A DNA stretch of 64,000 bases from positions 161,721 through 225,720 of the forward strand of contig NZ_NEGC01000006.1 in NCBI RefSeq assembly GCF_002135335.1, written 5' to 3'. Origin of the DNA: Acinetobacter sp. ANC 4470. GTDB taxonomy: Bacteria > Pseudomonadota > Gammaproteobacteria > Pseudomonadales > Moraxellaceae. Numbering within the stretch: position 1 is the first letter of the stretch; every line of letters starts with the position of its first letter. Under the pieces are notes generated by a model, which worked only from the letters and a program-made list of their open reading frames with translations, was not told the origin of the DNA and searched no databases. Positions 42,253 through 51,520 of this stretch are shown piece by piece. The translations under genes were made by a program, and so were the position numbers.

Positions 42253-42443
42253 CAACGTGTCTCCTTGATTTGGGAAGGGCTGCCAGCAATATGCTTAGCA
42301 ACTTGATTGTCAAAATTTTTAGGAATGGTCGGAGCATCGAACCAGATATGTTTGATTGTCAGTAAGAGAACGATCTTAATTATTAATATGATCGTGATTT
42401 CTCGCACTAATTTTTGATTGAGATTTTTAGGATTTAAGCTCAC
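42252..42443 (-). CDS. cydP: Cytochrome bd putative small subunit CydP
   Basis: A 63-residue protein with one membrane helix ([21 protein letters not shown]) followed by a short tail. This matches the CydP family found upstream of cydAB in several proteobacteria. GTG start. The TGA overlaps the cydA ATG by one base (TGATG), strong evidence for coupled expression. Role in assembly or stability is inferred. Confidence 0.8.
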   Translation of the reverse strand: MSLNPKNLNQKLVREITIILIIKIVLLLTIKHIWFDAPTIPKNFDNQVAKHIAGSPSQIKETR

Positions 42444-42599
42444 TTAAATAAGCCTATTTTTAAACATAATATCTATTATTAACAAAACAACAGTAAAAAT
42501 AAATAGCCTAAACAGTTAAAATAAAAATATATTATTTTATCAATGTAAAACAATTGCTTGTAAAATATGTTAAACAAAAAATAAACTAATATTTTGTGA

Positions 42600-42700
42600 T
42601 TTTAAAGTTGAGTAAAATGCTATGTATTATTTTTTGTAAAACCAACTAAAATACTTCAGTATTGTTTTAAAGCCGACTAAAACAGTTGTATATTGTATTT
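42600..42700. repeat. Three degenerate ~28-bp repeats phased at 31-34 bp
   Basis: Copies start at 42604, 42638 and 42669 and share AAA(G/A)(C/T)(C/T)(A/G)A(C/G)TAAAA followed by TATT. The second and third agree at 21 of 28 positions by eye. They lie 160-240 bp upstream of cydP on its strand, in a 410-bp gap otherwise holding only the porin terminator. The spacing is about three DNA turns, so a regulator array is possible. Confidence 0.5.
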
Positions 42701-42776
42701 TGAATGCTGAAAAAGAGGGTGTTTATGTTGAGAAAACTGAACTTGTTTTTGCACTTCAAATGCTAATCTAAGCAAT

Positions 42777-42806
42777 AAAAAAGACTGCTATAAAGCAGTC
42801 TTTTTT
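42777..42806 (-). terminator. Rho-independent terminator after the porin gene
   Basis: AAAAAAGACTGCT (42777-42789), loop ATAA, AGCAGTCTTTTTT (42794-42806). A perfect stem 47 bases past the minus-strand porin stop, readable in both directions. Confidence 0.88.
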
Positions 42807-42853
42807 AAACCTAACTTAAGTATCAATCTGAATGATTTTTTATTCTGATTGGC

Positions 42854-43951
42854 TTAGAAGTTATATTCCATGCCTAAGCCTATCACTGTTTTTTTATCGT
42901 CTTTAGTCAACCAGTCACGTTTCTGTTGACCAACTACACCATAGAAACGTGCTTGTTTGTTGATTTGATAGTCTGCACCTACACCATAAAGGTCTTGTTT
43001 ACGATCTGCACGACCATTAGATTCAGTATTTGTAGAAATATATTCTGCTTTTAATTTTACTGGTGTAGAGGGGATGATATAAGCCGCGGTTACACCATAC
43101 GCATCTTCTTGTAAACCTTTATAAGAAGTGATGACAGCAGGAGTACCACTTGTGATTGATACTGTATCATCTGTAGGTTGAGCTGTTTGCCATAATGCGC
43201 CAAATACTAAGCCATTAACCCCCATTTTAGTGAAATCTACAGAACCTGTTACACGAATAGCATCAGTATAAATATCTTTTAAGCTGTAAGCACTGTATTT
43301 AGATGCAACACCGAAGTTGCCTGCAACCGCAGCCGCTAAACCAAGATCTTTGTTGTCATAAGTAAGCGACGTTGAAATTCCATCACCAAAACTATCACGG
43401 CTGTCTTCTTGACCATTTGCTGCATTGTTAGCAGCGGAAGACTCTTCACCTTGTTGGAACATGATGTTGAATGCTAAACCAGCTAATAATTTTTTATCAG
43501 TTTCAAAACCAATCACATTATTTAAACGATCTTCACCGACTAAAATAGAAGTCATGTCTAGTTCAGTGTGATCGTTGAAGATATCTTGGTTATTGCCTGC
43601 AGCTGTTTTAAAATAAGAATCAAATTTACCGAATTTTAATGTTGCAATACCATCAGATTTAAGACCAATAAAACGGTTACGAGCACTTAAATCAGTGTCA
43701 GAACCAGAACCATCAGTAGAAATTGCCCATTCCGCTAAATAAACTGCTGATAATTTATCAGTTAGTTTTTCTTCACCTTTTATACCAATACGAGAAGCAT
43801 TTGAGTTTACTTTTGATACGCTTTCATCTTTAAAACCATTTTTATCGATTTGATCTAAAGAAACATTTAATTTACCGTACAAAGTTGGCGCTGCTTGCAC
43901 TGCGCTTAAGCTTAAGGTTGTAACTGCTACAGCGAGAAGCAATTTTTTCAT
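42854..43951 (-). CDS. Gram-negative porin
   Basis: A 365-residue outer-membrane protein. It has a signal peptide MKKLLLAVAVTTLSLSAVQA, then APTLYGKLNVSLDQ, the typical first strand of general porins, and RNRFIGLKSDGIATLKFGKF. It ends in aromatic Phe (MEYNF) as required for barrel assembly. A 16-strand trimeric porin is the likely form. Specificity unknown. SD GGAGAAA is upstream. Confidence 0.9.
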   Translation of the reverse strand: MKKLLLAVAVTTLSLSAVQAAPTLYGKLNVSLDQIDKNGFKDESVSKVNSNASRIGIKGEEKLTDKLSAVYLAEWAISTDGSGSDTDLSARNRFIGLKSDGIATLKFGKFDSYFKTAAGNNQDIFNDHTELDMTSILVGEDRLNNVIGFETDKKLLAGLAFNIMFQQGEESSAANNAANGQEDSRDSFGDGISTSLTYDNKDLGLAAAVAGNFGVASKYSAYSLKDIYTDAIRVTGSVDFTKMGVNGLVFGALWQTAQPTDDTVSITSGTPAVITSYKGLQEDAYGVTAAYIIPSTPVKLKAEYISTNTESNGRADRKQDLYGVGADYQINKQARFYGVVGQQKRDWLTKDDKKTVIGLGMEYNF

Positions 43952-44158
43952 TGAGATTTCTCCAAAACACTGTTCTTAATGGCGATAGCCTTGCTTGACT
44001 TTTTTAGTTTGCTTAAGTACAAAAAGTTACAGAAGCTAACCAACTTGCTAAGCAGTATCTGTAATGGATGTGACAGTGCGGTGAAGAAAAAATGACAGTT
44101 TGGTGACGTGTTTGGTTTTTTTATTTTGATTTAATATTTTTTATTATTATGAGCTTAT

Positions 44159-44183
44159 AAAAAAATGGAGCCTAAACTCCATT
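44159..44183 (-). terminator. Rho-independent terminator after the HIT gene
   Basis: On the minus strand AATGGAG-TTTAGG-CTCCATT is followed by a T-run. It lies 20 bases past the HIT-family stop. Confidence 0.75.
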
Positions 44184-44202
44184 CGATTACAGATAATTTA
44201 AA

Positions 44203-44616
44203 TTAAAGTGCAGCTTTAATTTTTTCAGCCAAGGCTTTAATTTTTTCTTGATCACCCATGTGTAAAGCATGTTTACCTAATTCATGTACTGACGTTGGAA
44301 TTAAGTGAAAATGTATATGGGGTACAGTTTGACCTGCTGCTGCACCCGAAAGTTGCATGAGGACAACACCTTTGATATCCAATGCTTTTTCCATAGCTTG
44401 CGCAATTTTTTGCACAATTTGAATGGTGTAAGCTGCAGCTTCTGGTGGTAGGTCAAGCAGTGTTACAGCTGGTGTTTTAGGAACAACCAGAGTATGACCT
44501 TCAGCTTGTGGCATGATGTCCATAAAAGCGAGGACTTGATCGTCTTCATAAACTTTAATTGCAGGAAGTTCATTACGGATAATTCGTGCAAAAATATTTT
44601 GATCATCGTAAATCAT
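44203..44616 (-). CDS. HIT family nucleotide-binding hydrolase
   Basis: A 137-residue histidine-triad protein with the triad HIHFHLIP at about residues 100-107, and FMDIMPQAEGHTLVVPK nearer the N-terminus. Such Hint-like enzymes hydrolyse adenosine phosphoramidates and dinucleotides. Cellular role is not specified by the neighbours. Confidence 0.93.
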   Translation of the reverse strand: MIYDDQNIFARIIRNELPAIKVYEDDQVLAFMDIMPQAEGHTLVVPKTPAVTLLDLPPEAAAYTIQIVQKIAQAMEKALDIKGVVLMQLSGAAAGQTVPHIHFHLIPTSVHELGKHALHMGDQEKIKALAEKIKAAL

Positions 44617-44652
44617 GTCTAATCCTTAAAAGTAATTGTCTGCTGTAATTAA

Positions 44653-44922
44653 TTATTTACAGTTCAATTCTTTCTGACGATCTTTGATAGCGTCAAGTCG
44701 TTGCTGCTCTTTTTCTGAAAATTTTGGTTTCGTTGTGTAGCAATTTTCATTGCCAAACTTTGCCTTAGCTTCAGGGTCTTTAAAGCAAAAACCTTTAGAT
44801 GCATAAATGACATCATGATCATTTTTCAATTGTTGACACTCTTGCTCAGCACTTGCTGCAAAGGTGTTTGCCCCAATAAAGGTTGCAAGGCTTGCAAACA
44901 TTGCAACTGTAAACTTAGTCAT
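44653..44922 (-). CDS. Small exported YARHG-domain-like protein
   Basis: An 89-residue protein with a signal peptide ending NTFA. The mature region VIYASKGFCFKDPEAKAKFG resembles the YARHG motif (YARHG then F.D....F). It has four Cys that could form disulfides in the periplasm. Function unknown. The match is by pattern only. Confidence 0.65.
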   Translation of the reverse strand: MTKFTVAMFASLATFIGANTFAASAEQECQQLKNDHDVIYASKGFCFKDPEAKAKFGNENCYTTKPKFSEKEQQRLDAIKDRQKELNCK

Positions 44923-45003
44923 GAGAGTTCCCTCAGGTTTAACATTGTGTAAAGCACATCATCACAATATTAGGTTTAGTTATCATTATTCAATGGCGAG
45001 TTA

Positions 45004-45876
45004 TTACTCAAGTGTAATTTTACTCCATGATTCATACATTTTTACAGCACTAGAAAAGTCACTGTCTTTTTCTGATAAATCACTAGAAGCTTGAATTAAA
45101 CTTTGCGTTAAAGCAATGACAGGCGCAGAGAGTTTCGCTTCACGCACCAAGTCTAATGCAATACCTGTGTCTTTGGCTAATAATGGTAAGGCAAAGGTCA
45201 GCGGAAAACTACGGTTTAAAATGCGCTGCGGTAAAACTGTTTCAGTCACACCACTTTTTCCGCTTGAAGCATTAATACACGCTAAGGCTTCATTAAGGTT
45301 TACACCGTGGGCTTTGAGGGCGGTAAAGCCTTCTGCAACGGAACACAAATTTACGGCCAAAAGCATATTATTCACGGCTTTAACAGAAAATCCTGCGCCT
45401 GAGCCTCCAACGTGTTTAATTAGTTTGCCAAAAGCTTGCATTGCAGGTAGGGCTCTTTCAAAAGCAGCCAATTCGCCGCCAACCATGACCGTTAAAGTTG
45501 CTGTTTCTGCACCAATGGTTTGACCACTGACAGGTGCATCAAGGAAATCGACATTTTGTAATTTTAATTGTGTTGCTAGGTTTTTGGCAGATTCAGGTAC
45601 GCCACTGGTGCAATCCACCCATATAGCACCCGATTTAATTTTGACTGTGGCAATCAATTCTTCAACGTCTTTGCTGGTCGGTAAGCAGGAAAAAATAACG
45701 TCGGCTTGAACGGCTTGCGCAAGTTCTACTGCTTGGCTGCCATATTCAGTTGCATGTTGTTTGGCTTTTTCAAAATTACGGTTCCATACATATACCGTAT
45801 CAAAATGTTGAGGTAAATGTGCTGCCATGCGGTAACCCATAGCACCTAAGCCGATAAATGCAACTGACTGAATCAT
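45004..45876 (-). CDS. NAD(P)-dependent beta-hydroxyacid dehydrogenase (3-hydroxyisobutyrate dehydrogenase family)
   Basis: A 290-residue enzyme. N-terminal Rossmann motif FIGLGAMGYRMA (8-19), the catalytic-Lys region KAVNNMLLAVN near 172, and a family DAPVSG segment near 117. These reduce or oxidise 3-hydroxyisobutyrate, tartronate semialdehyde or related acids. The true substrate cannot be read from context. It ends 11 bases before the preceding hydrolase gene's far end, so may be co-transcribed. Confidence 0.85.
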   Translation of the reverse strand: MIQSVAFIGLGAMGYRMAAHLPQHFDTVYVWNRNFEKAKQHATEYGSQAVELAQAVQADVIFSCLPTSKDVEELIATVKIKSGAIWVDCTSGVPESAKNLATQLKLQNVDFLDAPVSGQTIGAETATLTVMVGGELAAFERALPAMQAFGKLIKHVGGSGAGFSVKAVNNMLLAVNLCSVAEGFTALKAHGVNLNEALACINASSGKSGVTETVLPQRILNRSFPLTFALPLLAKDTGIALDLVREAKLSAPVIALTQSLIQASSDLSEKDSDFSSAVKMYESWSKITLE

Positions 45877-45886
45877 GATATATCCT

Positions 45887-46978
45887 TTATATTTTGCTCG
45901 ATCTCTGTTTTAGCCAAGTGGTCATTAGTGGCCAGAACTCATTTGCGCTAGATTGGCTCGACATTAGGCCTAAATGCCCACCGGGGATAAGAGTAAACGT
46001 GACATCTTGGCTATTTGTCAATTCAATTAAAGGCTTAACAGCCGCTGCCGATACGATCTGATCGCTACGACCCGCGCCAACCAATAAAGAGCATTGTATA
46101 TTTTTTAATTTGATATTCTTATTTTGTAATTGTATAACGCCATTTTTCAGTGGGTTTTGTAGCCAGACATTAAAAATCATGTCCTGATTGATGCCACCAG
46201 GATAGTCAATCATTTGGTTGAGAAAATTCCCCATAGTGGCATGTTCATACAAGACTTGGGTGTTATCTAAATTGAATAGCAGCTGCTTTTGGCTTTGAAT
46301 CCAGCCTTTTGGATCAATGATTTTAAATCCAATCGCATTGAGTAAGCCGGATGTATGGATCACACTTTTGGGTACAGTTTCAGAATAAATTTTGTTTTGT
46401 AGTGTTTTATTTTTAGCAATAAGTTGATTCACTTTTTGAAAAAGTTTACCTGTACGACCAGAGGCATAACTATCTACAGGGCTGCCGAGTACGATCAAAT
46501 TTTTAACAAAATTGGGTTGTCGCAAAGCGCTATATAACATGACAAATACACCTGCCATACTCCAGCCATGTAATGAAATTTCTTCGCTTTTTGAGTGCTT
46601 GCGAATCTGTTCAATACAATGCGGAATGGCATCATCAATAAAAAACATAAAATTTAAAAAACGATCTTTATAGTTATATTGCCCCCATTCGACTAAATAG
46701 ACATCAAAACCACTATGTTGGAAATGTTTGACCAATGAGCGATAAGGGTAAAGGTCATAAATAGCCATGTTGATTGCAAGTGGAGCAACAAAGACCAACG
46801 GTTCTTTATATTGTTTATTGGGCGATGCGTAATAACGAATACGCGTTTGTTTATATTCGCCAATAATTTCATACGCCGTCGTTTGCGATAAAACCAGCGA
46901 GCTTGAATCAAACAAACGTGTTGATAAGTTTTTTAGTTTATTTTTATGTTTCGTAATTTTATTTTTAACGTGAAGCAT
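45887..46978 (-). CDS. PHA-synthase-like alpha/beta hydrolase
   Basis: A 363-residue alpha/beta-hydrolase related to class III PhaC: FVAPLAINMAIYDLYPYRSL near the N-terminus and VYLVEWGQY. The nucleophile elbow is HGWSMAG with Ser140 instead of the PHA-synthase Cys. A late Asp (GAGRSDQIV) and GGHLG His complete a triad. Ser instead of Cys suggests an esterase or depolymerase-type role, not polymerisation. It is divergent from metZ. Confidence 0.75.
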   Translation of the reverse strand: MLHVKNKITKHKNKLKNLSTRLFDSSSLVLSQTTAYEIIGEYKQTRIRYYASPNKQYKEPLVFVAPLAINMAIYDLYPYRSLVKHFQHSGFDVYLVEWGQYNYKDRFLNFMFFIDDAIPHCIEQIRKHSKSEEISLHGWSMAGVFVMLYSALRQPNFVKNLIVLGSPVDSYASGRTGKLFQKVNQLIAKNKTLQNKIYSETVPKSVIHTSGLLNAIGFKIIDPKGWIQSQKQLLFNLDNTQVLYEHATMGNFLNQMIDYPGGINQDMIFNVWLQNPLKNGVIQLQNKNIKLKNIQCSLLVGAGRSDQIVSAAAVKPLIELTNSQDVTFTLIPGGHLGLMSSQSSANEFWPLMTTWLKQRSSKI

Positions 46979-47115
46979 GGTTGCTCGTACTCGCCTATGA
47001 GTGGATTGGTCGAAGTGTAGGCGATATTTATGTATTAAACCTTGACCTTAAATACCATAGACGCTCAAAATGTTGGCAATTATTCGCAACGGCAATTCAG
47101 GACTGGGTAATAAAG

Positions 47116-48303
47116 ATGAGCCAACAAGACGACATTGAATACCAATTAGATACTTTAGCCATTCGTACAGGTCATACACGTAGTTTTGAAGGTGAACATG
47201 GGGAACCTATTTTCCTGACTTCATCCTTTGTTTATGAAAATGCAGCAGAGGCGGCAGCTAAATTTTCAGGTCAAGAACCAGGTAATATTTATTCACGCTT
47301 TACCAATCCTACTGTAGCCATGTTTGAAAAACGTTTAGCTGCTTTGGAAGGGGCTGAGCGTGCTGTCGCGACAAGTACGGGTATGGCCGCGATTATGGCT
47401 GTGGCAATGTCGTATTTAAAATTGGGTGATCATGTCATTTGTTCACGCGCCGTTTTTGGTTCAACTGTAGCCTTGTTTGAAAAATACATTACTAAATTTG
47501 GTGTAAGCGTTGATTTTGTTGACTTGACAGACCTAAATGCATGGAAAAATGCCATCAAGCCTGAAACTAAGTTATTGTTTGTTGAGTCTCCATCTAATCC
47601 ACTTTCTGAAATTGCAGATATTCAGGCTTTGGCCGATATTGCCCATGCCAATGGTGCATTACTGGCGATTGATAACAGCTTCTGTACACCAGTATTGCAA
47701 CAACCGATTAAATTTGGCGCCGATTTAGTGGTTTACTCAGCAACTAAATATTTAGACGGTCAAGGTCGTGCTTTGGGTGGTGCAGTTGTGGGTAATCACC
47801 AATTGCTTGAAGATGTATTCGGTTATGTACGTACCACTGGTCCTTCAATGAGTCCATTCAATGCTTGGGTGTTCCTAAAAGGTCTGGAAACTTTACGTTT
47901 ACGTATGAAAGCACACACTGAAGGTGCACAAAAACTTGCCGAATTTTTAGATGCGCATGCGAATGTTGAAAAAGTTTACTATGCAGGCTTACCTGCACAC
48001 GTAGGACACGAACTTGCAGCAAAGCAACAAACCGGTTTTGGCGGTATAGTGTCATTTGAAGTCAAAGGTGGTCGTGAAGGGGCTTGGAAAGTCATTGATA
48101 ACACCCAATTTATTTCAATTACGGGTAATTTAGGTGATGCAAAATCAACAATTACTCACCCAGCGACCACAACTCACGGTAAACTCTCAGCCGATGCCAA
48201 AGAAGCAGCAGGTATTCGTGAAGGTTTAATTCGCGTCTCTGTTGGTTTAGAAGATATTGATGATATTATTCGCGATATTAGTCGTGGTTTAGACTTAATC
48301 TAA
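47116..48303 (+). CDS. metZ: O-succinylhomoserine sulfhydrylase MetZ
   Basis: A 395-residue PLP enzyme of the Cys/Met family. It has LTSSFVYENAAEAAAKFSG, the RFTNPTVAMFE loop, and the PLP lysine in YSATKYLDGQGRALGG. It makes homocysteine directly from O-succinylhomoserine and sulfide, the route used by pseudomonads and Acinetobacter. ATG at 47116 is chosen. The 45-codon upstream extension has no homology. A short inverted repeat lies in the leader. Confidence 0.92.
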   Translation: MSQQDDIEYQLDTLAIRTGHTRSFEGEHGEPIFLTSSFVYENAAEAAAKFSGQEPGNIYSRFTNPTVAMFEKRLAALEGAERAVATSTGMAAIMAVAMSYLKLGDHVICSRAVFGSTVALFEKYITKFGVSVDFVDLTDLNAWKNAIKPETKLLFVESPSNPLSEIADIQALADIAHANGALLAIDNSFCTPVLQQPIKFGADLVVYSATKYLDGQGRALGGAVVGNHQLLEDVFGYVRTTGPSMSPFNAWVFLKGLETLRLRMKAHTEGAQKLAEFLDAHANVEKVYYAGLPAHVGHELAAKQQTGFGGIVSFEVKGGREGAWKVIDNTQFISITGNLGDAKSTITHPATTTHGKLSADAKEAAGIREGLIRVSVGLEDIDDIIRDISRGLDLI

Positions 48304-48345
48304 TTTATAGATATTGATTTAGAAATTGTTTGTTCGGAGATTTTT

Positions 48346-48675
48346 ATGAACATTAATATGTTAATGCAACAAGCTCAGCGTATGCAAAAAGACGTTGAAG
48401 TCAACATGAAAAAGGCAAAAGAAGAACTTGCTCAAACTGAAGTGCATGCGGAAGCAGGCGGTGGTTTGGTTAAAGTCACCATGACTTGCCGTAATGTTGT
48501 AAAACGTATCGAAATTAGTCCTGAACTTCTTCAAGATGATGCAGATATGATTGAAGACTTAATCGCGGCTGCAATGAATGATGCTGCACGTCAAGCTGAA
48601 TTGGTTTCTGAAGAAAGAATGAAAGCTGCTAACTCTGGTATGGGCTTACCGCCAGGTCTTGCTGGTTTATTCTAA
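48346..48675 (+). CDS. ybaB: YbaB/EbfC family nucleoid-associated protein
   Basis: A 109-residue DNA-binding protein with the [30 protein letters not shown] core and a Gly/Pro-rich C-terminus. Paired with recR as in most bacteria, but dnaX is not immediately upstream. SD GGAGA precedes the ATG. Confidence 0.94.
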   Translation: MNINMLMQQAQRMQKDVEVNMKKAKEELAQTEVHAEAGGGLVKVTMTCRNVVKRIEISPELLQDDADMIEDLIAAAMNDAARQAELVSEERMKAANSGMGLPPGLAGLF

Positions 48676-48687
48676 GGAATACGTTTA

Positions 48688-49284
48688 GTGTTTAGTGATC
48701 GATTTGATCAACTGGTGCAAGCTTTACGTATATTGCCAAGCGTTGGGCCGAAATCGGCTCAGCGTATGGCATTACACCTGATCATGAAAAATAGAGAAGG
48801 CGCAATAGGGTTGGCACATGCTTTAAATGAAGCAACGACCTATATCCATGAATGCAGCATTTGTCATTCGCTGACTGAAAATGATATCTGTGATATCTGT
48901 GTTTCGCATGAACGTGATGATCAGATTTTATGTGTGGTTGAATCACCTGCTGACGTGATGGCGATTGAACAAAGCGGTAGTTTTCGTGGTAAATATCACG
49001 TATTAGGCGGGCATTTATCACCCCTTGATGGTATTGGTCCTGAAGAGATTGGCATTCCATATCTAGTGCAGCGACTCAGCGAAGGTAAAGTTGCAGAAGT
49101 GATTTTAGCAACCAATGCGACAGTAGAGGGTCAGGCAACAGCACATTACTTGGTTGAAGCCACTAAGCATTTAGCTGTGCAAATGACTCGAATTGCTCAA
49201 GGGGTTCCTCAAGGGGGAGAGCTTGAATATGTAGATAGTCATACTTTAAGCCAAGCAGTACATAATCGAATGCGGATGAGATAA
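48688..49284 (+). CDS. recR: Recombination protein RecR
   Basis: A 198-residue protein. It has a helix-hairpin-helix LPSVGPKSAQRMALHL (about 17-32), the zinc finger CSICHSLTENDICDIC (about 57-72), and a Toprim segment CVVESPADVMAIE. It loads RecA with RecFO. GTG start. Confidence 0.96.
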   Translation: MFSDRFDQLVQALRILPSVGPKSAQRMALHLIMKNREGAIGLAHALNEATTYIHECSICHSLTENDICDICVSHERDDQILCVVESPADVMAIEQSGSFRGKYHVLGGHLSPLDGIGPEEIGIPYLVQRLSEGKVAEVILATNATVEGQATAHYLVEATKHLAVQMTRIAQGVPQGGELEYVDSHTLSQAVHNRMRMR

Positions 49285-49508
49285 GTACAATGCTACTTAT
49301 TTCATTCATTATGAAATAGTGAGAGGTAAGTAAAAGGTATATAAATCACGCTTAAACTTATACAAAAAATATATAAAAATTAATTGCCTTTTCATTTAAA
49401 TACTAAAAATACAGTGAATAGGTGTTATAGATGTAAAATTTGTTATATCTAAATGTTATATATAGGTTAATATGCTTTTAAAGAGAATCTGATTTTAGAC
49501 TCGGTAAT

Positions 49509-50651
49509 ATGTTTCAGTTCATTCAGCAACAACAAGACTTAGATGATATTTTGCATTTGATGAGTCAAACATCCATTTATGGATTAGACACAGAATTTAT
49601 CAAAGTCGATACCCTATGGCCTAAATTAGGTGTATTTCAAATTAATGTTGCAGATCAAGTTTTTTTGCTTGATGGGGTAAGTCTAGATTTGGCTGTATTC
49701 TGGGAAAAATTATTTCAAGCACAGCAAAATATATTTCATGCCTGTAGTGAAGACATTGATTTAATTTATTATTATGCACAGCAAAAAACCTTAACCAATG
49801 TTTTTGATACCCAAGTCGGAATGTCTTTTTTAGGACATGGATTACAAGTCAGCTATCAAAATGCATTAAAACAAATGCTAGATGTTGAGATTGATAAAGA
49901 TCAGACCAGATCTAATTGGTTGGCACGTCCGCTTAGCCCAGAACAACTCGCTTATGCAGCCAATGATGTGCTGCATTTGATGAATCTGTCCAATAAAATT
50001 CAAAATGAATTAACAGATAAAAATTTACTTGATTTTACACTCGAAGATTGCCGTCATTTGACTTATGAAATTGGTCAAGAAACACCGTTAGAAATGCTCT
50101 ACCATGATATTGGGAATTATCGTCATTCACGCCGTCAACTCATGCAATTACAACAATTGGCTGTGTGGCGTGAGCAGATGGTCAAAGCGTTGAATTATCC
50201 ACGTAGTTTTATTCTAAAAAGTTCAACTATGATTGATTTGGTTGAAAAAAACCCATGCAATCACTTTCAGTTGTCAGGCATTCGAGATATTCGCCAAAAC
50301 ATTGTGCGAGATCATGGTAAAACCATTTTAGACTTGCTTAAATTTTTGCCAGAACCGACAGAATGGCCACTGCGTATGGCGCGTCCGATTCGTCATTCAT
50401 CAAAAGATATTGGTGAAAAGGTAGATGCTGTGATCCAATCTGTAGTGAATGAAACCACAATACCTAAAGAAGTGTTGATGCGTAAAAAATGGCTCAATGC
50501 TTTGTATCAGCATGTGGTCTTTCATAACGATGAACAAGATTTACCAGCTTATCTTTTGGGTTGGCGCTATGACTTATTAACCAAACCACTGATTGATGTT
50601 TTACATGCGGATGAAAATTATCTATCGACTCAAATGAAAGTGATGGAATGA
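49509..50651 (+). CDS. rnd: Ribonuclease D
   Basis: A 380-residue DEDD 3'-5' exonuclease. Exo I GLDTEFIKVDTLWP is near residues 25-38, Exo II ACSEDIDLIYY further on, Exo III QLAYAANDV, then an HRDC-like C-terminal region. It trims tRNA and small RNA 3' ends. The neighbour ycgL is a common companion of rnd in pseudomonads. Confidence 0.94.
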   Translation: MFQFIQQQQDLDDILHLMSQTSIYGLDTEFIKVDTLWPKLGVFQINVADQVFLLDGVSLDLAVFWEKLFQAQQNIFHACSEDIDLIYYYAQQKTLTNVFDTQVGMSFLGHGLQVSYQNALKQMLDVEIDKDQTRSNWLARPLSPEQLAYAANDVLHLMNLSNKIQNELTDKNLLDFTLEDCRHLTYEIGQETPLEMLYHDIGNYRHSRRQLMQLQQLAVWREQMVKALNYPRSFILKSSTMIDLVEKNPCNHFQLSGIRDIRQNIVRDHGKTILDLLKFLPEPTEWPLRMARPIRHSSKDIGEKVDAVIQSVVNETTIPKEVLMRKKWLNALYQHVVFHNDEQDLPAYLLGWRYDLLTKPLIDVLHADENYLSTQMKVME

Positions 50652-50779
50652 TTTTCAAGCAGATTGCTTAAAGAATTATCATTTATACAAAATCAAGACT
50701 GATGCGTTAGTAATCACTAATGTATCCGTCTTTTTTTTGTTGTATGCTTAAGCTAAGTTTTATGAGTACTGTTTTAACT

Positions 50780-51088
50780 ATGCATTGTTCAATTTTCAAA
50801 TCTAGCAAAAAAGCTGAAATGTATATTTACATTGCCCGTCCTGAGCCAACTGAAAACGAAGCTGAAGCAGCTAGCCCGCTTGAAATTTTACCTGAGGCGA
50901 TGCGTACAGCATTTGGTCGCGCAACTTTTGTTATGGATTTAGAGTTGTCTGAAGAGCGTAAATTAGCACGTGTTAATGTTTTGCATGTGATTGATTCAAT
51001 TCAAAACAAAGGCTTCTTTATTCAGGTTCCGCCAGAAGGGTTAATCAATCCGAATGCCGTTGCACCAGAAGGTTTGCGTGGTGCTTAA
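50780..51088 (+). CDS. ycgL: YcgL family protein
   Basis: A 102-residue protein starting [20 protein letters not shown]. It continues with [22 protein letters not shown] and ends [14 protein letters not shown], the conserved YcgL fold. ATG at 50780 is preferred, with an in-frame ATG at 50762 as an alternative. Function poorly defined. It follows rnd. Confidence 0.88.
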   Translation: MHCSIFKSSKKAEMYIYIARPEPTENEAEAASPLEILPEAMRTAFGRATFVMDLELSEERKLARVNVLHVIDSIQNKGFFIQVPPEGLINPNAVAPEGLRGA

Positions 51089-51115
51089 AATCGATTCAGG
51101 CGTTGGAGTTGCACG

Positions 51116-51499
51116 ATGAACAGTTTTCTTTCACTACTAGATTCAATTCCTGAAGATAGCATTGCTATCACGGTTTATTTGCTAGGAAGTGTCATTATAC
51201 TCTGGTCATGGTATGCGATTGCAAAACGCTTACCTAAACCTTTCGGTGGTATAACGTGGATCATTGGATTTGCGATTTTATTAACCCCTACGGTTTCTGA
51301 AGGTAATAACGCTTCCATCGCGCCAGCAATTTTTGGTTTGTTATTTGGTGTTTTGACCAAAGAAAATGCTTTGGTCTGGTCAAATGCCTCACTCATTTTA
51401 TTTGTTGTTGGGCTTGGTTTAGTGGTTGGCTATTTATGGTCTCAATACACAACCAAAAAAGCAAAATTTGTAGTAAACAAAGATAGTTCACCACTTTAA
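51116..51499 (+). CDS. Hypothetical membrane protein
   Basis: A 127-residue protein with about four hydrophobic segments: residues 16-34, 44-57, 66-80 and 90-108. It contains LLTPTVSEGNNASIAPAIFGLL and a Lys-rich C-terminal tail. I do not recognise it. It lies between ycgL and the MoxR/VWA pair, with GGAG in front of its ATG. Confidence 0.72.
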   Translation: MNSFLSLLDSIPEDSIAITVYLLGSVIILWSWYAIAKRLPKPFGGITWIIGFAILLTPTVSEGNNASIAPAIFGLLFGVLTKENALVWSNASLILFVVGLGLVVGYLWSQYTTKKAKFVVNKDSSPL

Positions 51500-51520
51500 G
51501 TAAAAAAATAAGGTTAAATC

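Noticed and set aside
46991..47024. Inverted repeat TCGCCTA/TAGGCGA in the metZ leader, considered as a SAM riboswitch
   Set aside because: I could not match the conserved core of a known SAM riboswitch class. A 7-bp stem alone is weak evidence.
49298..49318. TATTTCAT/ATGAAATA hairpin after recR
   Set aside because: Short A+T stem without T-run, so not a convincing terminator.
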